From positions 26,231-90,230 of the forward strand of contig NZ_JAAZUI010000014.1 of NCBI RefSeq assembly GCF_012524075.1: DNA of 64,000 bases, written 5' to 3'. Below the pieces are notes generated by a model, which ran no database searches, was not told the origin of the DNA, and was given only the letters and a program-made list of their open reading frames with translations. Below are positions 1 through 8,815 of this stretch, one piece after another; the first letter of the stretch is position 1; every line of letters begins with the position of its first letter. The position numbers were made by a program, and so were the translations under genes. This DNA is from Lutibacter sp. B1 (GTDB lineage: Bacteria; Bacteroidota; Bacteroidia; Flavobacteriales; Flavobacteriaceae).

Positions 1-842
1 CATCCAAGAATTGTCCACCCTTTAGATTTTGCATGATCAACCAAGCCTGACCAATCTGCATCACCAGAATTTCCACTTCCAAATTCACCAACTATACAAT
101 CTCTTCCGGAATTCCCTAAATAATCCAAATCTGAAGTATTTAAATAATGACCGCCACCTTGGTTATAAGCACTTGGATAAATATGCACTGAAAATGCAAT
201 ATTATTATCATTAATACTACTTGAAGCATCCGCAGCAGTATGAGTTTCTTGCCCCCATCCTGGAATATCTACTATAATAGTTCCACTATACACTTGTCTT
301 ACTGTAGAAATTGCAGTATTGTATGCTGATGCATAAGCGCTTGAACTAATATCATGGCTTCCCCATTCATTTGCTAAATTAATAGTGATAGAACCGCTTG
401 AAGATAATGAAGCATAATTTTGCACCCACCAACTGGCTGCAGAATTTAAAACACTTGTATCGTCTACTCCTAGGTTATTAGCATCATGATAGGTTGCAAT
501 TACTTGATAACCATTCTTATGGGCTTCATTTATCCATGTCTGAGCCTAACTAACTTTATCTGGCTCAATTTCAATTCGCACAGTTTCTATTCCGGGATAC
601 GTTTTCATTAAGTCCCACCCTATTGTAACATTTCCACTATTATAATAAGAGGGTTGAAGATTTACGCCATTTCCAAGACCAACAGTTTTGGATGCTAACT
701 CTTGATGGACGTCCTTTGAAGAGGCTGTGTTTTCAAAAATTTTATCATCCTCTGATGAACAACTTAAAATGGTTAAAAAAACAGTCAGACTAAAAATAAA
801 ACTCATTTTTAAAGTCTGTAGGGGTTTTGTTTTAAATATCAT
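1..842 (-). pseudogene. GH5-type glycosidase lipoprotein, interrupted by in-frame TAG and cut by the window edge
   Basis: Read from 842 leftward, the protein begins with a lipoprotein signal whose lipobox ends LSC, followed by SSEDDK, an acidic patch of the kind that directs Bacteroidetes lipoproteins to the cell surface. After 98 residues a TAG stop stands at 546-548, but the same frame stays open to the window edge for another 181 codons. That second part carries the two expected glutamates of a clan GH-A glycosidase: ANEWG (acid/base Glu, codon 366-368) and VGEFG (nucleophile Glu, codon 84-86). The spacing and the motif IVDIPGWGQ resemble GH5 beta-mannanases or endoglucanases. Only one codon breaks the frame, so this is a recent nonsense mutation, a sequencing error, or read-through. 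The substrate (mannan or beta-glucan) is inferred from family resemblance. The 3' end lies outside the window. Confidence 0.8.
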
Positions 843-968
843 AATTATTTATTTTAGGTTAAGTAATAAATTTAGAATATTTAAATGCCCTTTTATAATA
901 CTATCCTATCATTTATATAAAAAATATTTAACTTTTTTCACAAAAAATGTTATTAAAAAGTTATTGTT

Positions 969-2570
969 TCATTCCTTTCGAACTCTTTTTAAACTCAATA
1001 AATTGATTGGATTAATCCCTAAACCGGTTATATTTTTTTGAGTAAAACGTATTGCTTCATCATAATACAAAGGAATTACCGGTGCTTCTGCCATTACCAA
1101 ACTATCCATTTTTTGATATAACATATATCGTTTTTCATCAACTGTAGTTGTTATAGATTCTTCATACCAAGCATCAAACTGAGGATTGCTAAAATGCATA
1201 TAATTTGGCCCGTTTGGTGCAAAATTTCTACTATAAAAGAGCGATAAATAATTTTCAGCATCAGGATAATCGGCAATCCAGCTTGCTCTAAAAATACTCA
1301 ACTTACCACTCGCTTTACTTTGTTTTAAGGTTGAAGGCGGAATCACATCAATAATAACTTCTAAACCGATATTTTGCAATTCGCGCTGCATATATTCGCA
1401 TAAATCTACATATTGACTATTGGTTGAAATAGTTATTGCTGGTTGTGTATTTCCTGTTTCTAATTTATAAGTTTTAATTAAATTTTTAGCTTTTTCAGGT
1501 TGATATGTGTATCCTTTTAAATTATTAAATGAAGGTAATCCTTTAGGAATAAAACCATTGATTGCCGGAGTTCCAATGCCATTTCTTAAATACTGAATCA
1601 TTTTTACTCTGTCAAAACCATAATTAACTGCCTGTCTAATTAATTTAGAATGTACAAGTGTTGCATCTCCATCCATCAAAATACCTAAATATTCTGTATT
1701 TAGATACGCTCCCGATTGCATTTTCACTTTATCGGCATATCTTGGCTGCAACGTTCCTTTTGTGGTTAAAATATCATCTTTATAAGAAGGATCAATACTA
1801 TTTAGCAAATCTAAATTTCCTTGCACAAACTGTAAAAATTCGCTTTGTTTATCAGGCAAAAAAGTAATAGCAACTGCTTCTAAAAAAGGTAACTGTATTC
1901 CGTTTTGTTTTTCGTAATAATTTTCATTTTTACGTAATACCAACTTGGTATTTTCAACCCAAAGTTTAAATTTAAATGGTCCGGTTCCTATCGGATTTGA
2001 TCGAAATTCACTTCCATAATATTCTACTATTTCTTTTGGAACAACAGAGCAATACTTCATACTTAACAAACCTAAAAAAGGCGGAAAAGGTTGCTTTAAA
2101 TTGATTACAAAAACAGAATCGTTTTTGGCTTTAAAATCGGCTACATTTTGCAGAACCCAACCACCTGGAGCAGCTAAGTTAGCATCTAACAATCTGTTAA
2201 AACTATACTCAAAATCGGAAGCTTTTACGGCTCTTGTACTATCGGTTCCAAAAAGTTGATGTTTATGGAATTTAACATCATTCCGCAATAAAAAAGTATA
2301 GGTCTTACCATCTTTAGAAATGGTCCAGCCTTTAGCTATATCCGGTTTTACAAGTAAACTATCATTTAATTGAACCAATCCTGTAAATAACTGATTTACA
2401 ACCCAAATATTAGCTTGATTTTTTGCAAAAGCAGGATCTAACGACGAAATATTGGAATGCTCATTATACCTAAAAACCAAATTATTTTTTTCTTTTTCTT
2501 TATCTATTGAACAGGAAACCAGCAACCAACAACCAATAACCAACAACCAATAACTATTTCTCAAAACCAT
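969..2570 (-). CDS. ABC transporter substrate-binding lipoprotein, peptide-binding family 5
   Basis: A 533-residue extracytoplasmic solute-binding protein of the SBP_bac_5 (OppA/DppA) family, which binds oligopeptides or similar ligands for an ABC importer. It has a short lipoprotein signal ending LLVSC, then SIDKEKEKN. The family pattern is visible: an N-terminal SLDPAFA stretch, GWTISKDGKTYTFLLR, and the FNRLL and IGTGPFKF segments. The signal peptide is encoded by a perfect 14-nt tandem duplication (2526-2553). Its start overlaps the end of the upstream ABM-domain gene by 17 bp, so the two are probably cotranscribed with the GNAT gene. No permease or ATPase gene is adjacent, so the cognate transporter is unknown. 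Confidence 0.88.
   Translation of the reverse strand: MVLRNSYWLLVIGCWLLVSCSIDKEKEKNNLVFRYNEHSNISSLDPAFAKNQANIWVVNQLFTGLVQLNDSLLVKPDIAKGWTISKDGKTYTFLLRNDVKFHKHQLFGTDSTRAVKASDFEYSFNRLLDANLAAPGGWVLQNVADFKAKNDSVFVINLKQPFPPFLGLLSMKYCSVVPKEIVEYYGSEFRSNPIGTGPFKFKLWVENTKLVLRKNENYYEKQNGIQLPFLEAVAITFLPDKQSEFLQFVQGNLDLLNSIDPSYKDDILTTKGTLQPRYADKVKMQSGAYLNTEYLGILMDGDATLVHSKLIRQAVNYGFDRVKMIQYLRNGIGTPAINGFIPKGLPSFNNLKGYTYQPEKAKNLIKTYKLETGNTQPAITISTNSQYVDLCEYMQRELQNIGLEVIIDVIPPSTLKQSKASGKLSIFRASWIADYPDAENYLSLFYSRNFAPNGPNYMHFSNPQFDAWYEESITTTVDEKRYMLYQKMDSLVMAEAPVIPLYYDEAIRFTQKNITGLGINPINLLSLKRVRKE
2526..2553. repeat. Perfect 14-nt tandem duplication inside a signal peptide
   Basis: The unit CCAACAACCAATAA occurs twice head to tail (2526-2539 and 2540-2553), with a degenerate partial copy just before it. 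It encodes the hydrophobic core of the lipoprotein signal of the peptide-binding protein. Because 14 is not a multiple of three, gain or loss of one unit would shift the frame. Confidence 0.9.
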
Positions 2571-2871
2571 ACTCGTACTCTACTTTACAAATTCTTACTT
2601 TAAATTGTTGATACCACTCATCTCTGCCCTTTTCACGTGCTTCAGTATGTTCAATATTGTATTTCCATTTTTTAATTGCTTCCAAACTATCCCAATAACT
2701 AACCGTTATTCCCAGTTCATTTCTAGCAGATTCCACTCCTAAAAAGCCTTCTTGTTTAAAAGCCAATTGAACCATTTTGTCTGACATTTCATTGTAGCCT
2801 TTATCAACTTCTGTTCTAATTGAAGTAAAAATTACAGCATAATACGGTGGTTTGGGAGTGTTTGAAATCAT
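2554..2871 (-). CDS. ABM (antibiotic biosynthesis monooxygenase)-domain protein
   Basis: A 105-residue protein with the dimeric ferredoxin-like fold of the ABM/YgiN group: an N-terminal YYAVIFTSIR strand, the stretch LAFKQEGFLGVESAR, and VSYWDSLEAIKKWK. Members include quinol monooxygenases and haem-degrading enzymes, but many have no known activity and nothing here identifies a substrate. It overlaps the upstream GNAT gene by ATGA (2868-2871) and the downstream lipoprotein gene by 17 bp, so translation is likely coupled. A small cytoplasmic stress or detoxification protein is the cautious reading. Confidence 0.8.
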   Translation of the reverse strand: MISNTPKPPYYAVIFTSIRTEVDKGYNEMSDKMVQLAFKQEGFLGVESARNELGITVSYWDSLEAIKKWKYNIEHTEAREKGRDEWYQQFKVRICKVEYEYGFEK

Positions 2872-3374
2872 AATTCTAACATATATTTTCGTTCAGGTAA
2901 TTTTAAATCGTCACTAACCAAGTCTTCAACAAACTCAAAACCATACTTTTCAATAATTTTTGTTGAAGCCGTATTTTTATGTACTACAAAAGCTGTTAGT
3001 TGTTTAAAACCTTTCTTTTTGCTATACTCAATTAACCCTTTAACTATTTCAGTTCCATAACCATTACCCCAATACTTTTCTAAAAACCGAAACCCAATTT
3101 CATATTCACCTAAATCATTTTCAATCAAAGCAACAGTACCCAAAAATACGTTATCTTTTTTTCGTTCAACAGCATAAACCCAAAAACCATTATTAGGTTT
3201 TTTATAAAAATCAATTAACTTTTTTAATTCAGTTTCATTTTCTTCAAAAGTCATTGCAACACCTTTTGTATACTTCATCACATTAATATTGCTTTGCATT
3301 TTATGAAATTCCTCTAAATCAGCATATATCAAATTTCTAGCTGTTAAGCGCTCAGTTTCAAAAATAATTTTCAT
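2868..3374 (-). CDS. GNAT family N-acetyltransferase (RimJ/RimL-like)
   Basis: A 168-residue acetyltransferase that begins MKIIFETERLTARNL, the typical N-terminus of RimJ/RimL-type GNAT proteins, which acetylate N-termini or small amines with acetyl-CoA. The acetyl-CoA loop region is EKYWGNGYGTEIVKGLIEYS and the later NTASTKIIEKYGFE is also characteristic. An upstream extension to 3452 is open but would add a non-homologous leader that runs into the divergent mtaB promoter, so the ATG at 3374 is preferred. It is first in a minus-strand operon with overlapping genes downstream. Confidence 0.88.
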   Translation of the reverse strand: MKIIFETERLTARNLIYADLEEFHKMQSNINVMKYTKGVAMTFEENETELKKLIDFYKKPNNGFWVYAVERKKDNVFLGTVALIENDLGEYEIGFRFLEKYWGNGYGTEIVKGLIEYSKKKGFKQLTAFVVHKNTASTKIIEKYGFEFVEDLVSDDLKLPERKYMLEL

Positions 3375-3399
3375 CTGGGTTAAAATTGCAATATTATTG

Positions 3400-3407
3400 T
3401 AAATTTG
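3400..3407 (+). promoter_or_regulatory. Bacteroidetes -7 promoter box for mtaB
   Basis: TAAATTTG matches the TAnnTTTG consensus exactly and lies 20 nt before the mtaB ATG. It also argues against the alternative upstream start at 3386, which would place the start codon before the promoter. Confidence 0.65.
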
Positions 3408-3427
3408 CACCCGATAAATGTACAAGA

Positions 3428-4762
3428 ATGAGCGCACAAAAAAAAGTAGCATTTTATACGCTGGGATGTAAATTGAATTTTTCTGAAACTTCTACCATTG
3501 CACGAAGCTTTCAAAATGAAGGTTTTGAGCGTGTTGAATTTGAGGAAAAAGCTGATATATACGTAATTAATACCTGTTCTGTTACCGATAATGCTGATAA
3601 ACGATTTAAAACGATTGTTAAATCGGCTTTAAAACAAAACGAACAAGCATTTTTAATTGCCATAGGTTGTTACGCCCAATTAAAACCCGAAGAATTGGCT
3701 GCTGTTGATGGAGTTGACTTAGTTTTAGGTGCTACAGAAAAATTTAAAGTGACTGATTACATCAATAATCTTTCCAAAAATGATATGGGCGAAGTGCACT
3801 CGTGTGAAATTGAAGAAGCTGATTTTTATGTAGGGTCTTATTCTATTGGAGACAGAACGCGTGCATTTTTAAAGGTACAAGATGGTTGTGATTATAAATG
3901 TACGTATTGCACAATTCCTTTAGCCAGAGGAATTTCACGAAGTGATACGTTAGAAAATGTATTGCAAAACGCAAAAGAAATTTCAGAAAAAGGTATTAAA
4001 GAAATTGTACTTACCGGTGTAAATATTGGTGATTATGGTAAAGGTGAATTTGGTAACAAAAAACACGAACATACCTTTTTAGAATTGGTGCAAGAATTAG
4101 ATAAAGTGGAAGGAATTCATCGTTTACGAATTTCATCCATAGAGCCAAATTTACTAAAAAATGAAACTATTGATTTTGTTTCTCAATCTAATAGTTTTGT
4201 TCCTCATTTTCATATTCCTTTACAAAGTGGAAGTGATACCTTACTTAAATTAATGAAGCGAAGGTATTTGCGCGAAACCTATACAAACCGTGTGGAAGCC
4301 ATTAAAAAAGTAATGCCAAATGCTTGTATTGGTGTTGATGTTATTGTTGGGTTTCCCGGTGAAACGGACGAATTATTTTTAGAAACCTACAATTATTTAA
4401 ACGAATTAGACATTTCATACTTACACGTTTTTACCTATTCTGAACGTCCAAATACAGAAGCTGTTGAAATGGATGGAATTGTTCCTCAAAAGGTTAGAAA
4501 CAAACGTAGTAAAATGCTTAGAGGTTTATCGGTTAAAAAACGAAGATCTTTTTATGAAAGTCAGCTTGGTAATAAATTAACTGTTTTGTTTGAAAGTGAA
4601 AACAAAGGAGGGTTTATTCACGGATTTACCGAAAATTATGTAAAAGTTAAAACTCCTTGGAATCCTGATTTGGTAAATACTTTACATAACATAAAACTAA
4701 CTGAAATTGATGAAGATGGTATTGTGCGTTTTGATTGGATAAAAGTTCCTACTTTTGTATAA
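3428..4762 (+). CDS. mtaB: tRNA (N6-threonylcarbamoyladenosine(37)-C2)-methylthiotransferase MtaB
   Basis: A 444-residue radical-SAM methylthiotransferase that converts t6A37 of tRNAs to ms2t6A. The N-terminal UPF0004 domain holds the auxiliary-cluster cysteines C14, C50 and C81 (LGCKLN, NTCSVT, GCYAQ). The radical-SAM motif CDYKCTYC gives C154, C158 and C161, and a TRAM-like tail follows. KLNFSET in place of the MiaB-type QMN fits the MtaB/e-MtaB branch rather than MiaB or RimO. The start at 3428 is chosen because MSAQKKVAFYTLGCK is the family N-terminus and the promoter box lies at 3400-3407. MarC follows immediately. Confidence 0.93.
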   Translation: MSAQKKVAFYTLGCKLNFSETSTIARSFQNEGFERVEFEEKADIYVINTCSVTDNADKRFKTIVKSALKQNEQAFLIAIGCYAQLKPEELAAVDGVDLVLGATEKFKVTDYINNLSKNDMGEVHSCEIEEADFYVGSYSIGDRTRAFLKVQDGCDYKCTYCTIPLARGISRSDTLENVLQNAKEISEKGIKEIVLTGVNIGDYGKGEFGNKKHEHTFLELVQELDKVEGIHRLRISSIEPNLLKNETIDFVSQSNSFVPHFHIPLQSGSDTLLKLMKRRYLRETYTNRVEAIKKVMPNACIGVDVIVGFPGETDELFLETYNYLNELDISYLHVFTYSERPNTEAVEMDGIVPQKVRNKRSKMLRGLSVKKRRSFYESQLGNKLTVLFESENKGGFIHGFTENYVKVKTPWNPDLVNTLHNIKLTEIDEDGIVRFDWIKVPTFV

Positions 4763-4786
4763 TTGTATCTAACTAAATTTTTTATT

Positions 4787-5428
4787 TTGACTGAATTATA
4801 CCCATTTGCATTATTGGTTTTTACTTCGTTTTTTACGTTAATCAATCCGCTTGGAACTATGCCAATATTTATGTCTATGACAAAATCATTGAGCAAAGAG
4901 AAAAGAAAAAAAACAGCTAAAAAAGCCACTTTAGTAGCCTTCTTCACAATTATTGCATTTGCTTTTTCAGGACAAATTTTATTTAATTTCTTCGGAATTT
5001 CAGTAAACAGTTTCCGAATAGTTGGTGGTTTTATCTTTTTTGCAATGGGTTGGGATATGCTACAAGCCAGATTAGGACATATAAAACATACTGATGACGA
5101 GTCTAAAATTAATGCTTATGTTGATGATATTTCTGTAACACCATTAGCAATTCCTATGATTTGTGGCCCCGGAGCTATAACAAACGCCATAATTTTAATG
5201 GAAAGTGCTCCTAATATTCAATCTAAAATTGTTTTAATCTCATTAATTGCTTTTGTACTTTTTCTTACCTATTTAATTTTAATTGGCGCCAGTAAAATTA
5301 CTGACAAACTTGGTGAAACAGGTAACAAAGTAATGATGCGTTTAATGGGGTTAATTGTAATGGTAATTGCTGTTGAATTTTTCTTTAGTGGATTAAAACC
5401 TATCATTTTAGGAATGATGAATAATTAA
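4787..5428 (+). CDS. MarC family integral membrane protein
   Basis: A roughly 213-residue inner-membrane protein of the MarC/UPF0056 family with about six hydrophobic segments and the family motif FFTLINPLGTMPIF near the N-terminus, plus PLAIPMICGPGAI in the middle. The function of MarC proteins is not established. There is no usable ATG: the first one would delete the first membrane segment. Two TTG codons are possible, at 4763 (directly after the mtaB stop) and 4787; the second gives an N-terminus of more usual length. The gene ends in TAATG, overlapping the next gene by one base, so mtaB, this gene and the hydrolase may form one transcript. Confidence 0.88.
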   Translation: MTELYPFALLVFTSFFTLINPLGTMPIFMSMTKSLSKEKRKKTAKKATLVAFFTIIAFAFSGQILFNFFGISVNSFRIVGGFIFFAMGWDMLQARLGHIKHTDDESKINAYVDDISVTPLAIPMICGPGAITNAIILMESAPNIQSKIVLISLIAFVLFLTYLILIGASKITDKLGETGNKVMMRLMGLIVMVIAVEFFFSGLKPIILGMMNN

Positions 5429-6087
5429 TGAAAAATAATAAAACACATATTTATTTTGTTCCCGGATTAGCTGCCGGGTGCAATATATTTGAGTATATAA
5501 AACTTCCTGAAGAAACATTTCAACTTCATTTTTTAGAATGGTTACTCCCAATATCTGATGATGAGCCTATTGAAGAATATGCCAAAAGAATGGCAGATTT
5601 AGTTACCGAAGAAAATCCTGTTTTAATTGGCGTTTCATTTGGTGGTATCATGGTACAAGAAATGAGTAAACACCTTAACTGCAAAAAAACAGTTATCATT
5701 TCAAGTGTTAAAAGCAAAAATGAACTCCCAAAACGTTTAAAATTAATTCAAAAAACTAAAGTCTACAAACTACTTCCTGCAAAAGTCATTACAAATATTG
5801 AAGATTTTTCTGTTTATGCATTTGGAGATTTTGCAAAAAAGCGTGTTGATTTGTACAAACAATACCTTTATGTAAGAAATGAACAATATTTACAATGGGC
5901 AGTATACAATGTGTTGCATTGGAATCAAGTTACACCTCCAAAAAACATTATCCATATTCATGGTAAAGATGATCAAGTTTTTCCTATTAAACATATTAAA
6001 AATTGCATTACAATTGAAAAAGGCAGTCATGTAATGATAATTAATAAAGCTAAAACCATTAGCAAACTTTTAGCCGAATTACTTTAA
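5428..6087 (+). CDS. Small alpha/beta-hydrolase
   Basis: A 219-residue protein with an alpha/beta-hydrolase layout: an N-terminal strand HIYFVPGLAAG, a nucleophile elbow GVSFGG with Ser70, an Asp-bearing HIHGKDDQVFP segment, and a late histidine in KGSHVMI. These would form the Ser-Asp-His triad. No signal peptide is present, so it is probably cytoplasmic. The substrate is unknown. Its start overlaps the marC-like stop (TAATG). Confidence 0.8.
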   Translation: MKNNKTHIYFVPGLAAGCNIFEYIKLPEETFQLHFLEWLLPISDDEPIEEYAKRMADLVTEENPVLIGVSFGGIMVQEMSKHLNCKKTVIISSVKSKNELPKRLKLIQKTKVYKLLPAKVITNIEDFSVYAFGDFAKKRVDLYKQYLYVRNEQYLQWAVYNVLHWNQVTPPKNIIHIHGKDDQVFPIKHIKNCITIEKGSHVMIINKAKTISKLLAELL

Positions 6088-6163
6088 TTGTTAAAATCAA
6101 TTCATAAGTAAACCAATATTCAAATTTATTTGTAATTTCACCTCAATAAAACTACTATCTGTT

Positions 6164-7084
6164 ATGAAAACTTCAATTAAAATTTTAGGACTTCTTGCGC
6201 TGATAACCTTATCGTCATTATTTATCTTTTCAACTAAAAATGAAAAAGTACAACATTTTAAAGATGCTAAAGACTCTCTTAAAAACACCAGTAAAACATA
6301 CGAAATAAAAGCTTTAAAAATTCCTGATTATTTAGAATTTGCAGGAGAACGCGTACCTTTAGAAAAATCGGATATAAAAGAACGCATAGATCGTGAATTG
6401 CTAGTTAATACCTATTGGCAGTCTAACGGTTTGTTGATGTTTAAACGTTCTCATAAATACTTTCCTATTATTGAACCAATTTTAGCAAAAAACGGTATTC
6501 CTAATGATTTTAAATATTTGGCACTTATTGAAAGTGGTTTACAAAATATAACTTCTCCTGCCGGTGCTAAAGGTTTTTGGCAAATTATGAGTACTACAGC
6601 AAGAGAACATGGTTTAGAGGTAAATACCAATGTAGATGAACGCTACAATTTAGAAAAAGCAACGCAAGCTGCTTGTGACTATTTAAAAGAAGCTAAAAAT
6701 CAATTTGGAAATTGGACATTAGCCGCTGCTGCATACAACGCAGGTAAGGCTGGTATTGCAAGTAAAATTAATATACAATTGGTAAATGATTATTACGATT
6801 TACTTTTAGGAGATGAGACCGAACGCTACGTTCCAAGAATTGTTGCTGTAAAAGAAATATTAACAAATCCGGTCAAATATGGTTTTATTTTTGATGAAGA
6901 AGATTTGTACACTTTAGAACCAACTAGAATTATTGAAGTTGATACTGCAATTACTGATATTGCTCGTTTTGCTAAAGGATATGGTATTAACTACAAAATA
7001 ATGAAATTACACAACCCTTGGTTACGTGAAAATAAATTAAATAATAAATCACGAAAATTGTATCAAATTAAAATCCCTAAATAA
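6164..7084 (+). CDS. Membrane-bound lytic transglycosylase (SLT domain, MltD-like)
   Basis: A 306-residue protein with one N-terminal membrane segment (about residues 6-23) and a central SLT/goose-lysozyme-like domain. The catalytic glutamate is E123 in ALIESG, followed by the family motifs AGAKGFWQIM and AAAYNAGKAG. Such enzymes cleave the MurNAc-GlcNAc bond of peptidoglycan and form 1,6-anhydroMurNAc. The C-terminal stretch ending KLYQIKIPK looks like a short remnant of a LysM-type region but no clear LysM repeat is seen. It stands alone, with the half-size permease gene 6 nt downstream. Confidence 0.9.
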   Translation: MKTSIKILGLLALITLSSLFIFSTKNEKVQHFKDAKDSLKNTSKTYEIKALKIPDYLEFAGERVPLEKSDIKERIDRELLVNTYWQSNGLLMFKRSHKYFPIIEPILAKNGIPNDFKYLALIESGLQNITSPAGAKGFWQIMSTTAREHGLEVNTNVDERYNLEKATQAACDYLKEAKNQFGNWTLAAAAYNAGKAGIASKINIQLVNDYYDLLLGDETERYVPRIVAVKEILTNPVKYGFIFDEEDLYTLEPTRIIEVDTAITDIARFAKGYGINYKIMKLHNPWLRENKLNNKSRKLYQIKIPK

Positions 7085-7090
7085 CTTTAA

Positions 7091-7474
7091 ATGAAAATGA
7101 CAGTTACAACAATTATTACTTTGATTATTATTGGATTATTAGCAGGTATTTTAAGTGGTTTAATTGGAGTTGGCGGTGGTATTATTATGGTCCCTTTATT
7201 TGTGTTTTTTTTAGGTTTAACACAACACAATGCTCAAGGATTAAGTTTAGCTGTTATGTTACCTCCTGTTACTTTTTTAGCAGTTTACAATTATCATACA
7301 TCGGGTGATGGTGGAAATATTGATTGGAGAGTTGCACTTATTATTTCATCATTATTTGTAATTGGAGGGTTTTTAGGTTCTAAAATTGCACTTCAAATAG
7401 ACCAACGAATCCTAAAAAAAATATTTGGTGTAGTTATGTTAGTAGTTGCTTTTAAATTAATTTTTACAAAATAA
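7091..7474 (+). CDS. Half-size TauE/SafE (TSUP) family membrane protein
   Basis: A 127-residue hydrophobic protein with about four membrane segments and the TSUP signature GLIGVGGGIIMVPL near the N-terminus. Full TSUP permeases (sulfite, sulfoacetate or other organosulfur export) have two such halves in about 250 residues. This one ends after a single half and would have to dimerise. Such single-domain forms are known in Bacteroidetes, so it need not be a fragment. It follows the transglycosylase gene by 6 nt. Confidence 0.82.
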   Translation: MKMTVTTIITLIIIGLLAGILSGLIGVGGGIIMVPLFVFFLGLTQHNAQGLSLAVMLPPVTFLAVYNYHTSGDGGNIDWRVALIISSLFVIGGFLGSKIALQIDQRILKKIFGVVMLVVAFKLIFTK

Positions 7475-7573
7475 CTTTCTCTTTTTAAAAGTTTTATAGT
7501 ATTAAAGTGTAAATCTCTCCGGTTTCCTTAAAATATCCGTATATTACATTTTTTAAATAATTAAAACCAATAA

Positions 7574-8497
7574 ATGGATTTCACCAACCCATTAGTCTAT
7601 GGGGTTCCTTGCTTCTTAGCTCTAATTCTACTTGAACTTACGTATAGTAAAAGTCACGATAAAAAAAATCTTTATGAATGGAAAGATTTGGGAGCCAGCC
7701 TATTTATGGGAATTGGTTCTGCTATCATTGCTCCGTTAATTAAAACTATTTCAGCAATTGTAATTTTCAATTTCATTTTCGAAATATTTAATCCTGAAAT
7801 CAATGGAGTTCGAACAAATATTATGGGATGGGAATCTTTTGGCTATGCATGGTATATTTGGTTGGCTTGTCAATTATTAGATGATTTTACTTATTATTGG
7901 TTTCATAGACAAAATCATATGGTAAGAGTACTTTGGGCTGCACACATAGTACATCATTCTTCTGATAATTTTAATTTAGGCACGGCAGTACGTAATGGGT
8001 GGTTTACAATTTTATACAAACCATTATTTTATATGTGGATTCCTGCCTTAGGTTTTAGATCTGAAATGGTTGTTGTTTGTTTAGGAATTGAAGCATTATG
8101 GCAATTTCAATTACATTCAGTCTATATTCCAAAAATGGGATTTATTGAGAAAATTTTTAATACACATACAATGCATCAGGTACATCATGCAAAAAATGTA
8201 GAGTATATGGATAAAAATCATGGTGGCTTTTTAAATATCTTCGATAAAATATTTGGAACTTGGAAAGCGTTAGATGAAAATATTAAAGTTGAATATGGAG
8301 TAACACATGCACCTAACTCATACAACCCATGGGTAATTCTTACGCATGAGTATAAAGATATTTGGAATGACACAAAAAAATCAAAAAATTGGTATCATAA
8401 ATTTATGTATACTTTTGGGCCTCCGGGCTGGAGCCATGATAATAGTACACAAACTGTAAAACAAATGCAATTTGAACTTCAACAGGAAACTATTTAA
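7574..8497 (+). CDS. Sterol desaturase / fatty acid hydroxylase superfamily protein
   Basis: A 307-residue integral membrane di-iron protein. The three histidine clusters of the superfamily are visible: HRQNH, HIVHH and HQVHH (from HTMHQVHHAKN), which would bind two irons and hydroxylate or desaturate a lipid. Several membrane segments precede and separate them. Length and motifs fit the Bacteroidetes members near the alkylglycerol monooxygenase and carotenoid or fatty-acid hydroxylase groups; the substrate cannot be told from sequence. The gene is monocistronic by spacing (about 100 nt upstream, 48 nt downstream). Confidence 0.88.
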   Translation: MDFTNPLVYGVPCFLALILLELTYSKSHDKKNLYEWKDLGASLFMGIGSAIIAPLIKTISAIVIFNFIFEIFNPEINGVRTNIMGWESFGYAWYIWLACQLLDDFTYYWFHRQNHMVRVLWAAHIVHHSSDNFNLGTAVRNGWFTILYKPLFYMWIPALGFRSEMVVVCLGIEALWQFQLHSVYIPKMGFIEKIFNTHTMHQVHHAKNVEYMDKNHGGFLNIFDKIFGTWKALDENIKVEYGVTHAPNSYNPWVILTHEYKDIWNDTKKSKNWYHKFMYTFGPPGWSHDNSTQTVKQMQFELQQETI

Positions 8498-8533
8498 TTC
8501 TGATTTTATTTAGATTTATGATCTTTAAAAAAT

Positions 8534-8541
8534 TATCTTTG
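8534..8541 (+). promoter_or_regulatory. -7 promoter box only 4 nt before an ATG
   Basis: TATCTTTG matches TAnnTTTG exactly. Only four bases separate it from the ATG of the DUF1456 gene at 8546, so transcription would begin at or next to the start codon, giving a leaderless mRNA. Confidence 0.6.
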
Positions 8542-8545
8542 CCTT

Positions 8546-8812
8546 ATGGGATTAACAAATAATGATATTTTTAAAAAACTTAGAGTAGCTCATAAACTAC
8601 GCGATGAAGATATTGTAAAAATATGTGGTTTAGTAGATTTTACCATCACAAAAAGTGAACTTGGTGCTTTTTTTAGAAATGAAAAGCATGAAAAGTATAA
8701 AGAGTGTGGTGATCAAATTTTGCGTAATTTTTTAAACGGATTAATTATTCATTTAAGAGGCCCAATGCCTAAAAAAGAGAATAAAACGCCAACTAATTAT
8801 ACAAAAAAATAA
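8546..8812 (+). CDS. DUF1456 family protein, single-repeat form
   Basis: An 88-residue cytoplasmic protein resembling YehS/DUF1456: LTNNDIFKKLRVAHKLRDEDI, then VDFTITKSELGAFFRNEKHEKY and the LRNFLNGLI helix. Usual family members hold two copies of this unit in about 150 residues; here only one is followed by a basic tail. Function is unknown. A perfect promoter box lies four bases upstream. The next gene is convergent and ends 4 nt away. Confidence 0.82.
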   Translation: MGLTNNDIFKKLRVAHKLRDEDIVKICGLVDFTITKSELGAFFRNEKHEKYKECGDQILRNFLNGLIIHLRGPMPKKENKTPTNYTKK

Positions 8813-8815
8813 ATA

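Noticed and set aside
727..1041. Plus-strand open frame of 104 codons
   Set aside because: Lies antisense to the glycosidase start and the next gene's end; composition is low-complexity AT-rich with no motif.
3386..3427. Longer N-terminus for MtaB
   Set aside because: It would start before the promoter box at 3400-3407 and add residues foreign to the family.
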